64,000 bases of DNA. Source: Pantoea sp. Ap-967. Lineage in GTDB: Bacteria; Pseudomonadota; Gammaproteobacteria; Pseudomonadales; Pseudomonadaceae. The DNA is taken from contig NZ_VWXK01000021.1 of NCBI RefSeq assembly GCF_011752565.1, forward strand, positions 1 through 64,000, in the 5' to 3' direction. A program made the position numbers and the translations under genes. Positions 7,602 through 17,696 of the stretch are shown piece by piece (the stretch's first letter is position 1; each line of letters begins with the position of its first letter). The notes below the pieces were generated by a model. It was not told where the DNA came from. It did not search any database and worked only from the letters and a program-made list of their open reading frames with translations.

Positions 7602-8234
7602 ATGCTGCCGCGCGCCGAACAGAAGCTACAGACCCGCCAGGCCCTGCTGGACGCTGCCTGCCTGCTCATGCAGAGCGGCCGTGGCTTTGGCAGCATCAGC
7701 CTGCGCGAAGTGGCCAAGGCCGCCGGCATCGTGCCCACCGGTTTCTACCGCCATTTCACCGACATGGACGCCCTGGGCCTGGCTCTGGTGGCCGAGGTGG
7801 ACACCACCTTCCGCCAGACCATCCGCCTGGTGCGGCACAACGAGTTCGAACTGGGCGGCATCACCGATGCGTCGGTGCGCATCTTTCTCGACGTGGTGGC
7901 TGCCCACCGTGCCCAGTTCCTGTTCCTGGCCCGCGAGCAGTACGGCGGCTCCCTGCCCGTGCGCCAGGCCATTGCCCGCCTGCGCCAGGACATCAGCGAC
8001 GACCTGGCCACCGACCTTGCCCGCATGAAGCGTTGGCAACACCTGGACAGCGCGGCGCTGGCGGTAATGGCCGACCTGGTGGTGAAGACCGTGTTCGCCA
8101 CCCTGCCAGAGCTGATCGACAGTCCGGAGGCAGGTTATCCACAGGCGCTGAGCGCGCAGGAAAAGATCACCCAGCAGTTGCGCTTCATTTTCGTGGGGGC
8201 GCGGCATTGGCAGGGGTTGGGTAACCGGGGCTGA
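7602..8234 (+). CDS. TetR-family repressor closely related to FabR
   Basis: A 210-residue regulator. The N-terminal helix-turn-helix (about residues 10-60) reads SLREVAKAAGIVPTGFYRHFTDMDALGLALV, which closely follows the E. coli FabR helix-turn-helix; only short pieces are quoted as SLREVA, GFYRHF and DALGL. FabR represses unsaturated fatty-acid synthesis genes (fabA, fabB); pseudomonads also carry the related DesT. No fatty-acid gene is adjacent, so the target is distant or different. Length is near the FabR norm. ATG at 7602 (MLPRAEQKLQ) aligns with FabR; a GTG at 7569 in the terminator skirt is an alternative but lacks a ribosome site. Confidence 0.8.
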   Translation: MLPRAEQKLQTRQALLDAACLLMQSGRGFGSISLREVAKAAGIVPTGFYRHFTDMDALGLALVAEVDTTFRQTIRLVRHNEFELGGITDASVRIFLDVVAAHRAQFLFLAREQYGGSLPVRQAIARLRQDISDDLATDLARMKRWQHLDSAALAVMADLVVKTVFATLPELIDSPEAGYPQALSAQEKITQQLRFIFVGARHWQGLGNRG

Positions 8235-8256
8235 TCGCTCGCCTGTGCCGGCCCCT

Positions 8257-8302
8257 TCGCGTGTGTAGGAGCGGGCTTGCCCCGCGAAGAGGCCGGCACA
8301 GG
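8257..8302. repeat. Single REP
   Basis: TGTAGGAGCGGGCTTGCCCCGCGAAGAGGCCGGC between the FabR-like gene and the epimerase-family gene, in a 127-base spacer between co-directional genes. Confidence 0.85.
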
Positions 8303-8361
8303 CAACCGAGAACCCCAGTTCTGCTACCATGGCGCCCTGCCCGAATGCGACGAGCGCCCAC

Positions 8362-9459
8362 ATGCCCAACCCCCGCCCTACCCCGCCGGAACTGGCCCGT
8401 TTCAACCAGCACTTCGCCGACCGTATCGTGCCGCTGTGGCAAGGCCCGGGCTGGAACGCCGAAATGGCGCTGCCCTACGAAGCCCTGGACGCCCAGCACC
8501 GCCCACTGCCGGTGCAGCGCTACCGGGCCATGGCCTGCGCCCGCCAGCTCTACCTGTTCAGCAGCCGCATCGAGCAACCGGGCGCTGCCGAGCGGGCGGC
8601 GGCGCTGTTCCGCTCGCTGCAGAAGCACTTCCACGACGCCGAGCACGGCGGCTGGTTCTACAGCATCGACGCCAACGGCCAGCCGCTGGACCGGCGCAAG
8701 GACCTCTACACCCACGCCTTCATCGTTTTCGCCTGCGCCCATTACCTGGGCAAGGTCGGCGAAGGCCTGGTGGAAGCCACGCTGAACGCCGCCCTGGAAG
8801 TGATCGACGAGCAGTTCGCCCGGGATGATGGCCTGTATGAAGCCAGCCTGGGCGAAGACTGGGCCGACCTTGGCAGCGGCCCGCTGCAGAACCCGCAGAT
8901 GCACCTGGCCGAGGCCTTCCTGCAAGTGCTGGCGGTGCGCGAGGACGAGCACGTGCAGCAGTCGTTGCTGCAACTGTGCACAGCCCTGCAAGCACACTTC
9001 ATCGAGCCGCTGCACGGGCTGATGCTGGAAAAACCGCGCGGAGCTGTGGATAACTGGTTCGAACCGGGGCACCAGTTCGAGTGGTTCTACTTGCTGGAGA
9101 CGTCGCCACTGCTGCGCGGTACGGCGCTGCATGGGTCCATCGACCGGGCGTTCGGCTATGCCGAGCAGTGCGGGGTAAGGAACGGCGCAGTGTTGGCGAT
9201 GCTCGATGTGGATGGCACGGTGCTCGATGCTACCCAGCGGGTGTGGGCGCAGGCGGAGTACCTGCGGGCGTTGGTGTTGCGCCCGGGGCATGAACAAAGG
9301 CTGCACACCCAGTTGAAGGCGATGGAGCAGCAGTTCCTGCACGAGGGCGGCTGGCATGAGTGCCGGGATGGTGAGGGGGCGGTGAGCCGGCATGACATGC
9401 CATCGACTACGCCTTATCACCTGGCGACCTGCCTGGAAGGGTTGCAGCGCCTGGGCTGA
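8362..9459 (+). CDS. AGE family epimerase/isomerase (mannose isomerase / N-acylglucosamine 2-epimerase type)
   Basis: A 365-residue protein of the AGE family, an (alpha/alpha)6-barrel of cytoplasmic sugar isomerases and epimerases. Supporting pieces are RYRAMACARQLYLFS near the start, the H-x-x-GGWFYSIDANG turn, KDLYTHAFIVFA, the PHMHLAEA-equivalent NPQMHLAEAFL, W-F-EPGHQFEW and the C-terminal GGWHECRDGEG segment. EPGHQFEW contains the conserved catalytic-type histidine of the family. The substrate (mannose-fructose, cellobiose or GlcNAc) is not resolved; mannose isomerase is most usual in pseudomonads. The ATG at 8362 is chosen by length; 8329 is possible. No sugar-transport genes lie nearby. 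Confidence 0.8.
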   Translation: MPNPRPTPPELARFNQHFADRIVPLWQGPGWNAEMALPYEALDAQHRPLPVQRYRAMACARQLYLFSSRIEQPGAAERAAALFRSLQKHFHDAEHGGWFYSIDANGQPLDRRKDLYTHAFIVFACAHYLGKVGEGLVEATLNAALEVIDEQFARDDGLYEASLGEDWADLGSGPLQNPQMHLAEAFLQVLAVREDEHVQQSLLQLCTALQAHFIEPLHGLMLEKPRGAVDNWFEPGHQFEWFYLLETSPLLRGTALHGSIDRAFGYAEQCGVRNGAVLAMLDVDGTVLDATQRVWAQAEYLRALVLRPGHEQRLHTQLKAMEQQFLHEGGWHECRDGEGAVSRHDMPSTTPYHLATCLEGLQRLG

Positions 9460-9460
9460 C

Positions 9461-9548
9461 GCCTTCGCGAGCTTTGCTCGCTCCTACAAGGTCAGTGCTG
9501 TCCCTGTAGGAGCGAGCAAAGCTCGCGATGGGCCGCAAAGCGGCCCCA
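9461..9548. repeat. REP pair, inverted (GAGC core type)
   Basis: CCTTCGCGAGCTTTGCTCGCTCCTAC opposite GTAGGAGCGAGCAAAGCTCGCGATGGGCCGCAAAGCGGCCCC, between the convergent epimerase-family and SDR genes. Probably the shared 3' boundary. Confidence 0.9.
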
Positions 9549-9558
9549 ATTACAGCAA

Positions 9559-10326
9559 TCAGCCGTTGTTCGAACGGTCGATCGACAATCCCGCAAAATC
9601 CTGGCGCACCGGCATCAGCTCAAGGCTGTTGATGTTGATGTGCGCCGGCTGGTTGAGAATCCAGAAAATGGTCTCGGCAATGTCCTGCGGCTGGATCGGC
9701 TCGGCGCCCGCATAGGTGGCGTCATACTTGGCCTGGTCACCGCCGTGGCGCACCAGCGAGAATTCGCTTTCACACAGCCCCGGCTCGATGTTGCTCACCC
9801 GCACGCCAGTGCCGCGCAGGTCGCAGCGCAGGCTCAGCGAGAACTGGCCAACAAAGGCCTTGGTGCCGCCATAGACGTTGCTGCCCGGGTACGGGTAATT
9901 GCCCGCCACGGAGCCCACGTTGAGGATCGACGCACCACGGCCGTGGGCGATCAGGCGTGGCAGCAGCAAGCGGGTGGTGAACATCAGGCCCTTGATGTTG
10001 GTGTCGACCATGGTTTCCCAGTCGTCCAGGCTGCAGTTCTGCGCCGCGTCCACCCCCAGGGCCAGGCCCGCGTTGTTGACCAGGCCGCGCAGCTTGTCGA
10101 AGCCGGCCGGCAGGGTGGCGATGGCTTGCTCCATGGCCTTGCGGTCACGCACATCGAGCACCAGGCCGTGCACCTCGGTCTTGGCCGACAGTTCGGCGCA
10201 CAGGGCGTCCAGGCGTTCCTTGCGGCGACCAGTGAGCACCAGCTTCCAGCCGGCGTCGGCAAAGCGGCGGGCAGTGGCCTCACCGAAACCGGAAGTTGCG
10301 CCAGTGATGAATACGGTGGACGTCAT
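9559..10326 (-). CDS. ydfG: SDR oxidoreductase, YdfG type (NADP-dependent 3-hydroxy acid dehydrogenase)
   Basis: A 255-residue classical short-chain dehydrogenase. Visible motifs are the cofactor loop GATSGFG (9-15), Arg-Arg after the second strand (TGRRKER, NADP preference), NNAGLALG (84-91), catalytic Ser139, Tyr152 and Lys156 in YGGTK, and the YdfG-specific C-terminus PAHININSLELMPVRQ. E. coli YdfG oxidises L-allo-threonine, serine and 3-hydroxypropionate, and works in malonic semialdehyde removal. The ATG at 10324-10326 begins MTSTVFITG; longer starts would place extra residues before strand 1. Monocistronic; upstream lies the unusual DnaA-box-rich region. Confidence 0.88.
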   Translation of the reverse strand: MTSTVFITGATSGFGEATARRFADAGWKLVLTGRRKERLDALCAELSAKTEVHGLVLDVRDRKAMEQAIATLPAGFDKLRGLVNNAGLALGVDAAQNCSLDDWETMVDTNIKGLMFTTRLLLPRLIAHGRGASILNVGSVAGNYPYPGSNVYGGTKAFVGQFSLSLRCDLRGTGVRVSNIEPGLCESEFSLVRHGGDQAKYDATYAGAEPIQPQDIAETIFWILNQPAHININSLELMPVRQDFAGLSIDRSNNG

Positions 10327-10475
10327 GCTCTGTTTCCTCACGGTGGATTGTATTCGGCAGCTTTGCAGCATGCCCGCCCCAGGCCTTGGCAGCAAGCCAT
10401 TCGGGCAGCTGTTCATTTTTTGTTCATATGCCGCAAACCCTTGCTGTAGAGGGCTCAACGCCAGCTATGCGCACG

Positions 10476-10484
10476 TTATCCACA
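10476..10484 (+). promoter_or_regulatory. DnaA box, perfect consensus
   Basis: TTATCCACA matches the DnaA consensus TTATNCACA exactly. Confidence 0.65.
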
Positions 10485-10627
10485 GGGCTTTCCCCACGGA
10501 TTGGGGGCAACTTGCCCGCCACGCGGAACCCTTTCAGCGAAATACAGTCGGTGGATATCTTCAGGTGATGGCGCAACGCTTTCAAGGATGCCGCCTGCAG
10601 CGGTCTGTCCAAGGCTTTTTCACAGAG

Positions 10628-10636
10628 TTATCCACA
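10628..10636 (+). promoter_or_regulatory. DnaA box, perfect consensus
   Basis: A second exact TTATCCACA, same orientation, 152 bases after the first. Confidence 0.65.
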
Positions 10637-10922
10637 GCTTGCAAAGTGCCAGACGGCACGCCCCAGCTGTGCAGAAAATCCTATGAAAATCATCCACAAG
10701 GGGCAACTGATCAAAATATGAACAGCGCCTTGCAGGCCTTTGAATTAGCGGGTTTGAGCGAGGTGCCACCATGTTTTCCACAGGCGGTTCCACATTAATC
10801 GTGGAAAAGATTCAACCTGTGGAAACAAGGGCTTGCGAAGGGATCGTCGAGTGGGTCGAGAAAGATATGCGACAAGTTGTCCACATTGGACCGGGGGCCG
10901 CTTTGCGGCCCCCGAAGGCGGC

Positions 10923-11635
10923 TCAGTGCCCGCCAAGGTAGGCGCTGCGCACCTCTTCATTGACCAGCAGTTCCTGCCCCGTGCCGCTCATGCGAATCTG
11001 CCCGTTGACCATCACATAGGCCCGGTCCGACAGCTTCAAGGCATGGTTGGCGTTCTGCTCCACCAGGAAGATGGTCATCCCGGTCTTGGCCAGTTCCCGC
11101 AGGGTGGCGAAGATCTGCTTCACCACGATCGGCGCCAGCCCCAGCGACGGTTCGTCGAGCAGCAGCAACTTCGGCCGGCTCATCAGCGCCCGGGCGATGG
11201 CCAGCATCTGCTGCTCGCCACCGGACATGGTCATGGCCCGCTGGTTGCGCCGCTCCTTGAGCCGAGGAAACAGCTCGAACATGCGCTGCATGTCCTCGCC
11301 GGCATACTTGTCGCCGATGGGGATGGTGCCCATCATCAGGTTCTCCTCCACCGTCATGTCCGGGAACACCCGGCGCCCCTCCGGCGACTGGGCGATACCG
11401 TTGGAGGCGATGTAGTGGGACGACTTGCGGGTGATGTCGGTGCCGCGGTACACGATATGCCCCGACGCCGCGCGCGGCTGGCCGAAGATCGACATCAGCA
11501 GGGTCGACTTGCCGGCCCCGTTGGCGCCGATCAGGCTCACCGTCTCGCCCTCGTTGATGTGCATCGAAACCTTTTTCAGCGCCTGGATCGGCCCGTAGAA
11601 CACGTCCAGGTCCTTCAGTTCCAGAATGGGTGCAC

Positions 11636-11639
<4 letters not shown>
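10923..11639 (-). CDS. livF: Branched-chain amino-acid ABC transporter, ATP-binding protein LivF
   Basis: A 238-residue ABC ATPase. Walker A is GANGAGKS (38-45), the signature is MSGGEQQ, Walker B is LLLLDEPS, and the switch histidine region follows as IFLVEQNA. The sequence is typical of LivF, the shorter ATPase of the high-affinity Leu/Ile/Val (HAAT) importer. The ATG at 11637-11639 overlaps the livG stop by four bases (ATGA), so translation is coupled. Last gene of livHMGF; a GC-rich segment follows. Confidence 0.93.
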
Positions 11640-12507
<868 letters not shown>

Positions 12508-12511
<4 letters not shown>

Positions 12512-13809
12512 GGCGCCACTCCTTTACGCGGGGTTACACCGGTGCGGCTGATGCGGATCAGGCCACGCGGGCGCCAGATCATCATCAGCACCATCAGCAC
12601 GCCGAACAGCAGCACGCGGTACTCCGAGAAGCTGCGCAGCAGCTCCGGGGCCACGGTCAGCACGAAGGCCGCGATCACCACGCCCACCGTCGAGCCCATG
12701 CCGCCCAACACGACGATGGCGAGGATCAGCGCCGACTCGAAGAAGGTGAACGACGACGGGTTGACGAAGCCCTGGTAGGTGGCGAAGAACACCCCGGCAA
12801 GGCCGGCGGTGGAGGCGCCCAGGGTGAACGCCGAGAGTTTGACCAGCACATGGTTCAGGCCCATCGAACGGCAGGCGATCTCGTCTTCGCGCAGCGCTTC
12901 CCAGGCGCGGCCAACTGGCATGCGGGTCAGCCGGTGCTTGATGTACAGCACCGCCAGCACGACCAGGAACAACACCGCGTAGATGAACACGAACTTGAGG
13001 TTGGCGTTGTAGTCGATGCCCAGGAACTCGTGGATCGGCACCCCGCCATCCTTGGCCCGGCGGCCGAACTCCAGGCCGAAGAACGTCGGCGACGGCGCCG
13101 GCATGCCGTTCGGCCCGCCGGTGAACGACAGCCAGTTGTTCAGCACCAGGCGAATGATTTCACCAAAGCCCAGGGTCACGATCGCCAGGTAGTCACCGTG
13201 CATGCGCAACACCGGAAAGCCCAGTATGCACCCCGCCAGCGCTGCGGCGATGGCCGCCAGCGGCAGCACGGTCCAGAAACCCAGCCCCAGGTACTGGTAG
13301 CCCAGCGCCAGGCCGTAGGCGCCGATGGCATAGAACGCCACGTAGCCGAGGTCGAGCAGCCCGGCCAGGCCCACCACGATGTTCAGGCCCAGGCCCAGCA
13401 GCACGTAGATCAGGCCGAGGATGACCACGGTCAGCAGGTACTTGTTGGCGAACACCGGGAAGATGATGGCGATCACCACCAGCGCCGGGATGATGTAACG
13501 CAACCGCGACTTGTAGTCTGGTGAATTGACGTGTACGCCCGACCCACCGCTGTCGAAGCCTTCGAGCATGCGCCGGCCAGCAGGGGTTTGCACGTAGAGG
13601 CTGAGCAGGAAGCGCCCGAGCATCACCCCGCCAACCAGCCACGCCACCCGGCGCGGCTCGGCATTGAAGGTGTAGCCGTCGAGCACCACGCCGACGATGG
13701 GGCCGAAGACGATCAGCGCCAGCAGGCCGGCGACGAGGGTTTCGAGCACACTGCGTTTGAGGTCGAAACCCTTGGTTTCGGAGGCAGAAGCAATTTTGGC
13801 AATCGACAT
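12508..13809 (-). CDS. livM: Branched-chain amino-acid ABC transporter, permease LivM
   Basis: A 433-residue membrane protein. An N-terminal part with three to four helices (1-100) is followed by the BPD_transp_2 core with about eight helices. It contains the permease loop motif GRAWEALREDEIACRSMG (EAA-like) and LGLNIVVGLAGLLDLGYVAFYAIGAY, both diagnostic of LivM; only parts are quoted here. The start ATG at 13807-13809 lies two bases after the livH stop and is preceded by AAGGTG; a GTG two codons earlier overlaps livH and is less likely. Confidence 0.92.
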
Positions 13810-13811
13810 GT

Positions 13812-14726
13812 TCACACCTTAGCCACGAGCGGGCGACCCAGCAGGCCTTGGGGGCGGAAGATAAGGATCAGCACCAGCAGCGAGAAGCTGAATACGTCCT
13901 TGTAGTCGGAGTTGATCAGGCCAGAGAACAGCGACTCGGAAATCCCCAGGATGATCCCGCCAAGCATGGCCCCAGGCAGCGAACCGATGCCGCCGAGCAC
14001 CGCGGCGGTGAAGGCCTTGATGCCGATGATGAAGCCTGCGTAGAAGTCGAAGGTGCCGTAGTTCAGCGTAATCAGCACCCCGGCCAACGCCGCCATCACC
14101 GCGCCGATGACGAATACGTAGGAAATCACTCGGTCGGTGTTGATGCCCAGAATCGACGCCATCTTGCGGTCTTGCTGGGTAGCCCGGCACATGCGGCCGA
14201 GCTTGGTGTACTTGATCACGTAGGTGAGCAAGGCCATGCCGACGAAAGCCGCCACCAGGATGAACACCTTGGTATAGGTGAGCTGTACGAACCCGCTGCC
14301 TACGTTCACCCGCCAGGCCCCTTCAAGCAGGGTCGGTACGCCTTGCTGGCGGGCACCCTGGCTGATCTGCGCGTAGTTCTGCAGGATCAACGAGATGCCG
14401 ATGGCACTGATCAAAGGTGCCAGGCGGGTGGAGTTGCGCAAGGGTTTGTAGGCGATGCGCTCGATGGTGAAGCCATAGACGCCGGTGACGACCACGGTGA
14501 ACAACAGCGTACCGAGCATCAGCAGCGGAAAGGATTCGATACCGAAGTAGGCCAGCAATGCCAGGCTGATCGCCGCGAGGTACGCAGAGATCATGTACAC
14601 CTCGCCGTGCGCGAAGTTGATCATGCCGATGATGCCATAGACCATTGTGTAGCCGATGGCGATCAGGCCATAGACCGACCCGAGGGTCAGGCCATTGACC
14701 AGTTGCTGCAGGAAAATACCATCCAT
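13812..14726 (-). CDS. livH: Branched-chain amino-acid ABC transporter, permease LivH
   Basis: A 304-residue integral membrane permease with about eight helices. It begins MDGIFLQQLVNGLTLGSVYG and continues with GMINFAHGEVYM, the conserved LivH N-terminus, and carries the EAA-type loop GRMCRATQQDRKMASILGI that contacts the ATPases. LivH and LivM form the heterodimeric channel for Leu, Ile and Val. The gene is the first of livHMGF; 156 bases separate it from livK, with a hairpin in between. Confidence 0.93.
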   Translation of the reverse strand: MDGIFLQQLVNGLTLGSVYGLIAIGYTMVYGIIGMINFAHGEVYMISAYLAAISLALLAYFGIESFPLLMLGTLLFTVVVTGVYGFTIERIAYKPLRNSTRLAPLISAIGISLILQNYAQISQGARQQGVPTLLEGAWRVNVGSGFVQLTYTKVFILVAAFVGMALLTYVIKYTKLGRMCRATQQDRKMASILGINTDRVISYVFVIGAVMAALAGVLITLNYGTFDFYAGFIIGIKAFTAAVLGGIGSLPGAMLGGIILGISESLFSGLINSDYKDVFSFSLLVLILIFRPQGLLGRPLVAKV

Positions 14727-14847
14727 AACGCAATCTCACCTGATGGAGATTGCACGAGCGCCGACCACGGCGGGCCTCGGATAAAGCGGCCCTCGCAGCG
14801 CAGAACTGTGCAGATCTACGAATAAAGACAGGTACCGCGGGGCGTAG

Positions 14848-14872
14848 GCCCGGGCGCATGGCCCCCGGGCCG
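14848..14872 (-). terminator. Stem-loop between livK and livH (attenuator-like)
   Basis: GGCCCGGG (14848-14855) and CCCGGGCC (14865-14872) form an 8-bp GC stem shortly downstream of livK on its transcript. There is no clear U-run, so it may stabilise the livK message or terminate partially, raising binding-protein output over the permease genes. Confidence 0.5.
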
Positions 14873-14882
14873 GCGGCCGTTG

Positions 14883-16019
14883 TTATTTTTGTTTTTCCAG
14901 CTGGTGGTACTTGCCTTGGGCATCCCACTGGTAGACCACGTAGTCGGAGACTTTCAGGTCACCTTTTTCGTTCCACTCCTTCTTGCCCATGACGGTTTCG
15001 ACCGGGTGCGACTTGAGCCACTTGGCGGCGTCTTCGCCCTTGTTCGACTTGGCGCCATTGAAGCCTGCGGCCAGCGCCTGGATCGAAGCGTAGGCATAGA
15101 GGGTGTAGCCTTCAGGCTCGGTACCGGCCTTGCGGAACTCCTCGACCACTGCCTTGCTTTCCGGCAGAAGGCGCGGGTCGGCGCCGAACGTCATGTACAC
15201 GCCGTCAACGAACTGGGCGCCACCGGCGGTGGCCACCAGTTCATCGGTGACGACACCGTCGTCGGACATGAACTTGACGTCCTTGAGGCCCTGCTCGCGC
15301 AGTTGGCGGACCAGCGGGCCGGCCTCGGGGTGCAGGCCACCGAAGTAGACGACATCGGCACCAGCGGCACGGATCTTGGTGACCAAAGCGCTGAAATCTT
15401 TCTCGCCTCGCGTCAGGCCCTCTTCCAAGACCGGCTTCACTCCCCGCTTGGTCAACTGCGCCGCGGTGGCATCAGCCAGGCCCTTGCCATAGGTATCTTT
15501 GTCGTTGATCACCGCGACCTTTTTGCCTTTGAGCACGTCGACGATGTAGTCGCCGGCAACGATGCCCTGCTGGTCGTCCCGGCCGCACATGCGGAACATG
15601 GCGGTCAACCCACGCTCAGTCACCTGCGGGTTGGTGGAGCCTGGGGTGATCGCGATAACCCCGGCATCGCCGTACACCTCGGACGCCGGGATGGTGTTGG
15701 AAGAGCAGAAGTGGCCGACCACGCCGATCACTTTGTCCTGGTCGACCAGGCGGTTGGCCACGGCCACGGCCTGCTTCGGCTCGCAGGCGTCATCGCCTTT
15801 GACCAGCACAATCTTCTCGCCGTTGATGCCACCGGCGGCGTTGATTTTGTCGGCCGCTGCCTGCGCACCTTTCATGTACTGCTCGCCAAACGCTGCGTTG
15901 GCCCCGGTCATCGGGCCCGCGACGCCGATCTTGACGTCGGCCTGAACATACGAAGAAACACCCACGGCCGTGGCGATGGCCAGGGCCAGGAAACCTTTCT
16001 TGTAAAACGTCTGCGACAT
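14883..16019 (-). CDS. livK: Branched-chain amino-acid ABC transporter, periplasmic binding protein LivK
   Basis: A 378-residue periplasmic protein with a Sec signal peptide (about residues 1-26, cleavage VQA-DVK). The mature protein is a type I periplasmic binding fold (Peripla_BP_6): VKIGVAGPMTGANAAFGEQ at the start, then GDDACEPKQAV with the disulphide cysteines, and VGVVGHFCSSNTIPA forming the amino-acid pocket. It delivers Leu/Ile/Val to LivHM. Preceded by CTAGGAGCACC. First gene of the liv cluster; its expression is probably separated from livHMGF by the hairpin at 14848-14872. Confidence 0.93.
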   Translation of the reverse strand: MSQTFYKKGFLALAIATAVGVSSYVQADVKIGVAGPMTGANAAFGEQYMKGAQAAADKINAAGGINGEKIVLVKGDDACEPKQAVAVANRLVDQDKVIGVVGHFCSSNTIPASEVYGDAGVIAITPGSTNPQVTERGLTAMFRMCGRDDQQGIVAGDYIVDVLKGKKVAVINDKDTYGKGLADATAAQLTKRGVKPVLEEGLTRGEKDFSALVTKIRAAGADVVYFGGLHPEAGPLVRQLREQGLKDVKFMSDDGVVTDELVATAGGAQFVDGVYMTFGADPRLLPESKAVVEEFRKAGTEPEGYTLYAYASIQALAAGFNGAKSNKGEDAAKWLKSHPVETVMGKKEWNEKGDLKVSDYVVYQWDAQGKYHQLEKQK

Positions 16020-16487
16020 GAGGTGGTGCTCCTAGAGTTTTTTTTGGTTGGCACTACAACTTCTCAGCCCTGTGCTCTGAGCAAGGGCCGTGCCATGGGT
16101 TTTGTCTTCCGGGAAATCACACACTGCCGATGACCGCGAGACGACCGACGGCCTTCTCTTTACTGAGCGTGCAACCGTCTGCCACGCGGCAGGCGCCACC
16201 ACTCGTACAGACAAGGAGCAACCATCGAGTGCCATCATTGCAACCCTGGCAAGTGTTAACGTGCAACCGCCCTGTAACAGTCGACGTCACCGAAGTGCAC
16301 ACCGCTGGTGCGCGACTGCTACAGGCGGCACCGTTTAAAGGCTAGCTGCTGCACGAAAAAACACCCGATTTGGCTATTACGCGGCCTCTGTGGGAGCGGG
16401 CTTGCCCGCGAAGAGGCCGGCCCAGGCACAACAAACTCCAAAAGACTGGCACAATGTCCGCCATTCGCCGCTTCTGGAGCCCTTTTG
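16020..16487. other. Divergent promoter region livK / pncB
   Basis: 468 bases without a gene. A single REP lies at 16384-16424, near pncB. The livK-proximal half is less GC-rich and must carry the livK promoter; I could not identify an Lrp or other operator with confidence. Confidence 0.45.
16384..16424. repeat. Single REP
   Basis: CTGTGGGAGCGGGCTTGCCCGCGAAGAGGCCGGCCC. Its head is GTGGGAG rather than the more common GTAGGAG. Confidence 0.85.
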
Positions 16488-17693
16488 ATGAGCGAGAGCG
16501 CATTCGCCGAGCGCATCGTGCACAACCTGCTCGACACCGATTTCTACAAGCTCACCATGATGCAGGCCGTGCTGCACAACTACCCGGACGCCGACGTGGA
16601 ATGGGAGTTCCGCTGCCGCAACGGCGAGGACCTGCGGCCCTACCTCGGCGAAATCCGCCACCAGCTGGAACTGCTCAGCGACCTCACCCTCGATGATGGC
16701 CAGCTGGCCTTTCTCGAACGCATCAGTTTCCTCAAGCCCGACTTCCTGCGCTTTCTGCGCCTGTTCCGCTTCAACCTGCGCTACGTGCGTATCGGCATCG
16801 AAAACGACCAGTTGTTCCTGCGCCTGAAGGGCCCGTGGCTGCATGTGATTCTGTTCGAGGTGCCGCTGCTGGCGATCATCAGCGAAGTGCGCAACCGCCA
16901 CCTGCACCCGCGCATGCGCCTGAGTGAGGCCCGCGACCAACTGCAGCGCAAGTTCGACTGGCTGCGCGCCCACGCCAGCGACGATGAGCTGGCCGACCTG
17001 CAAGTGGCCGACTTCGGCACCCGCCGGCGCTTTTCCAGCCGCGTGCAGGAAGAGGTGGTGACAGTGCTGCGCGACGGTTTCCCGGGCCGTTTCGTCGGCA
17101 CCAGCAACGTCGACCTGGCATGGAAACTGGATATCAAGCCGCTGGGCACCATGGCCCACGAATGGATCATGGCCCACCAGCAGCTCGGCCCGCGGCTGAT
17201 CGACAGCCAGATCGCCGCCCTGGACTGCTGGGTTCGCGAGTACCGCGGCCTGCTCGGCATCGCCCTGACCGACTGCATCACCATGGATGCCTTCCTTGGC
17301 GATTTCGACCTGTACTTCGCCAAGCTGTTCGACGGCCTGCGCCATGACTCGGGCGAGCCGGTGGCCTGGGCGGAAAAGGCCATCGCCCATTACCAGAAAC
17401 TGGGTATCGACCCGATGACCAAGACCCTGGTGTTCTCCGATGGCCTGAACCTGACTCGTTCACTGGAGATCTTCCGTGCCCTGCGCGGGCGCATCAATGT
17501 CAGCTTCGGCATCGGCACCAACCTCACCTGCGACATTCCTGGTGTGGCGCCGATGAACATCGTGCTTAAAATGACCGACTGCAACGGCTCGCCGGTGGCG
17601 AAGATTTCCGATGAAGCCGCCAAGACCCAGTGCCGCGACGAAAACTTCGTGGCCTACATGCGTCATGTATTCAAAGTCCCCAGCAAGGAGTAA
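16488..17693 (+). CDS. pncB: Nicotinate phosphoribosyltransferase
   Basis: A 401-residue cytoplasmic enzyme that makes nicotinate mononucleotide from nicotinate and PRPP with ATP, the first step of the Preiss-Handler NAD salvage route. Supporting motifs: LLDTDFYKLTMMQAVL (N-terminus of bacterial PncB), FGTRRRFS, GTSNVDLA, ALTDCITMDAFL and GLRHDSGEP, which contains the histidine phosphorylated during catalysis. Length matches E. coli PncB (400). The ATG at 16488 is chosen because it starts right before the family N-terminus. Three bases separate it from nadE, so they form an operon. Confidence 0.93.
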   Translation: MSESAFAERIVHNLLDTDFYKLTMMQAVLHNYPDADVEWEFRCRNGEDLRPYLGEIRHQLELLSDLTLDDGQLAFLERISFLKPDFLRFLRLFRFNLRYVRIGIENDQLFLRLKGPWLHVILFEVPLLAIISEVRNRHLHPRMRLSEARDQLQRKFDWLRAHASDDELADLQVADFGTRRRFSSRVQEEVVTVLRDGFPGRFVGTSNVDLAWKLDIKPLGTMAHEWIMAHQQLGPRLIDSQIAALDCWVREYRGLLGIALTDCITMDAFLGDFDLYFAKLFDGLRHDSGEPVAWAEKAIAHYQKLGIDPMTKTLVFSDGLNLTRSLEIFRALRGRINVSFGIGTNLTCDIPGVAPMNIVLKMTDCNGSPVAKISDEAAKTQCRDENFVAYMRHVFKVPSKE

Positions 17694-17696
17694 CCC

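Larger units (their letters stand above)
10327..10922. other. 596-base gene-free region with a cluster of DnaA boxes
   Basis: No credible gene. The segment contains two perfect DnaA boxes TTATCCACA (10476-10484 and 10628-10636) and several one-mismatch copies: TCATCCACA 10690-10698, TTTTCCACA 10774-10782, TTGTCCACA 10877-10885, and on the minus strand TTCTGCACA 10668-10676. Further CCACA-containing relatives occur at 10786-10794, 10800-10808 and 10818-10826. It also has a GGGCAA-C-TTGCCC palindrome (10506-10518). No dnaA, dnaN, gyrB or rpmH is present, so this is not the standard Pseudomonas oriC. A DnaA-titration or DnaA-controlled site is the leading idea. Confidence 0.55.

Noticed and set aside
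10327..10922. The DnaA-box region as the chromosomal origin
   Set aside because: No dnaA, dnaN, recF, gyrB or rpmH is nearby, as expected around Pseudomonas oriC, and no AT-rich unwinding element is evident.
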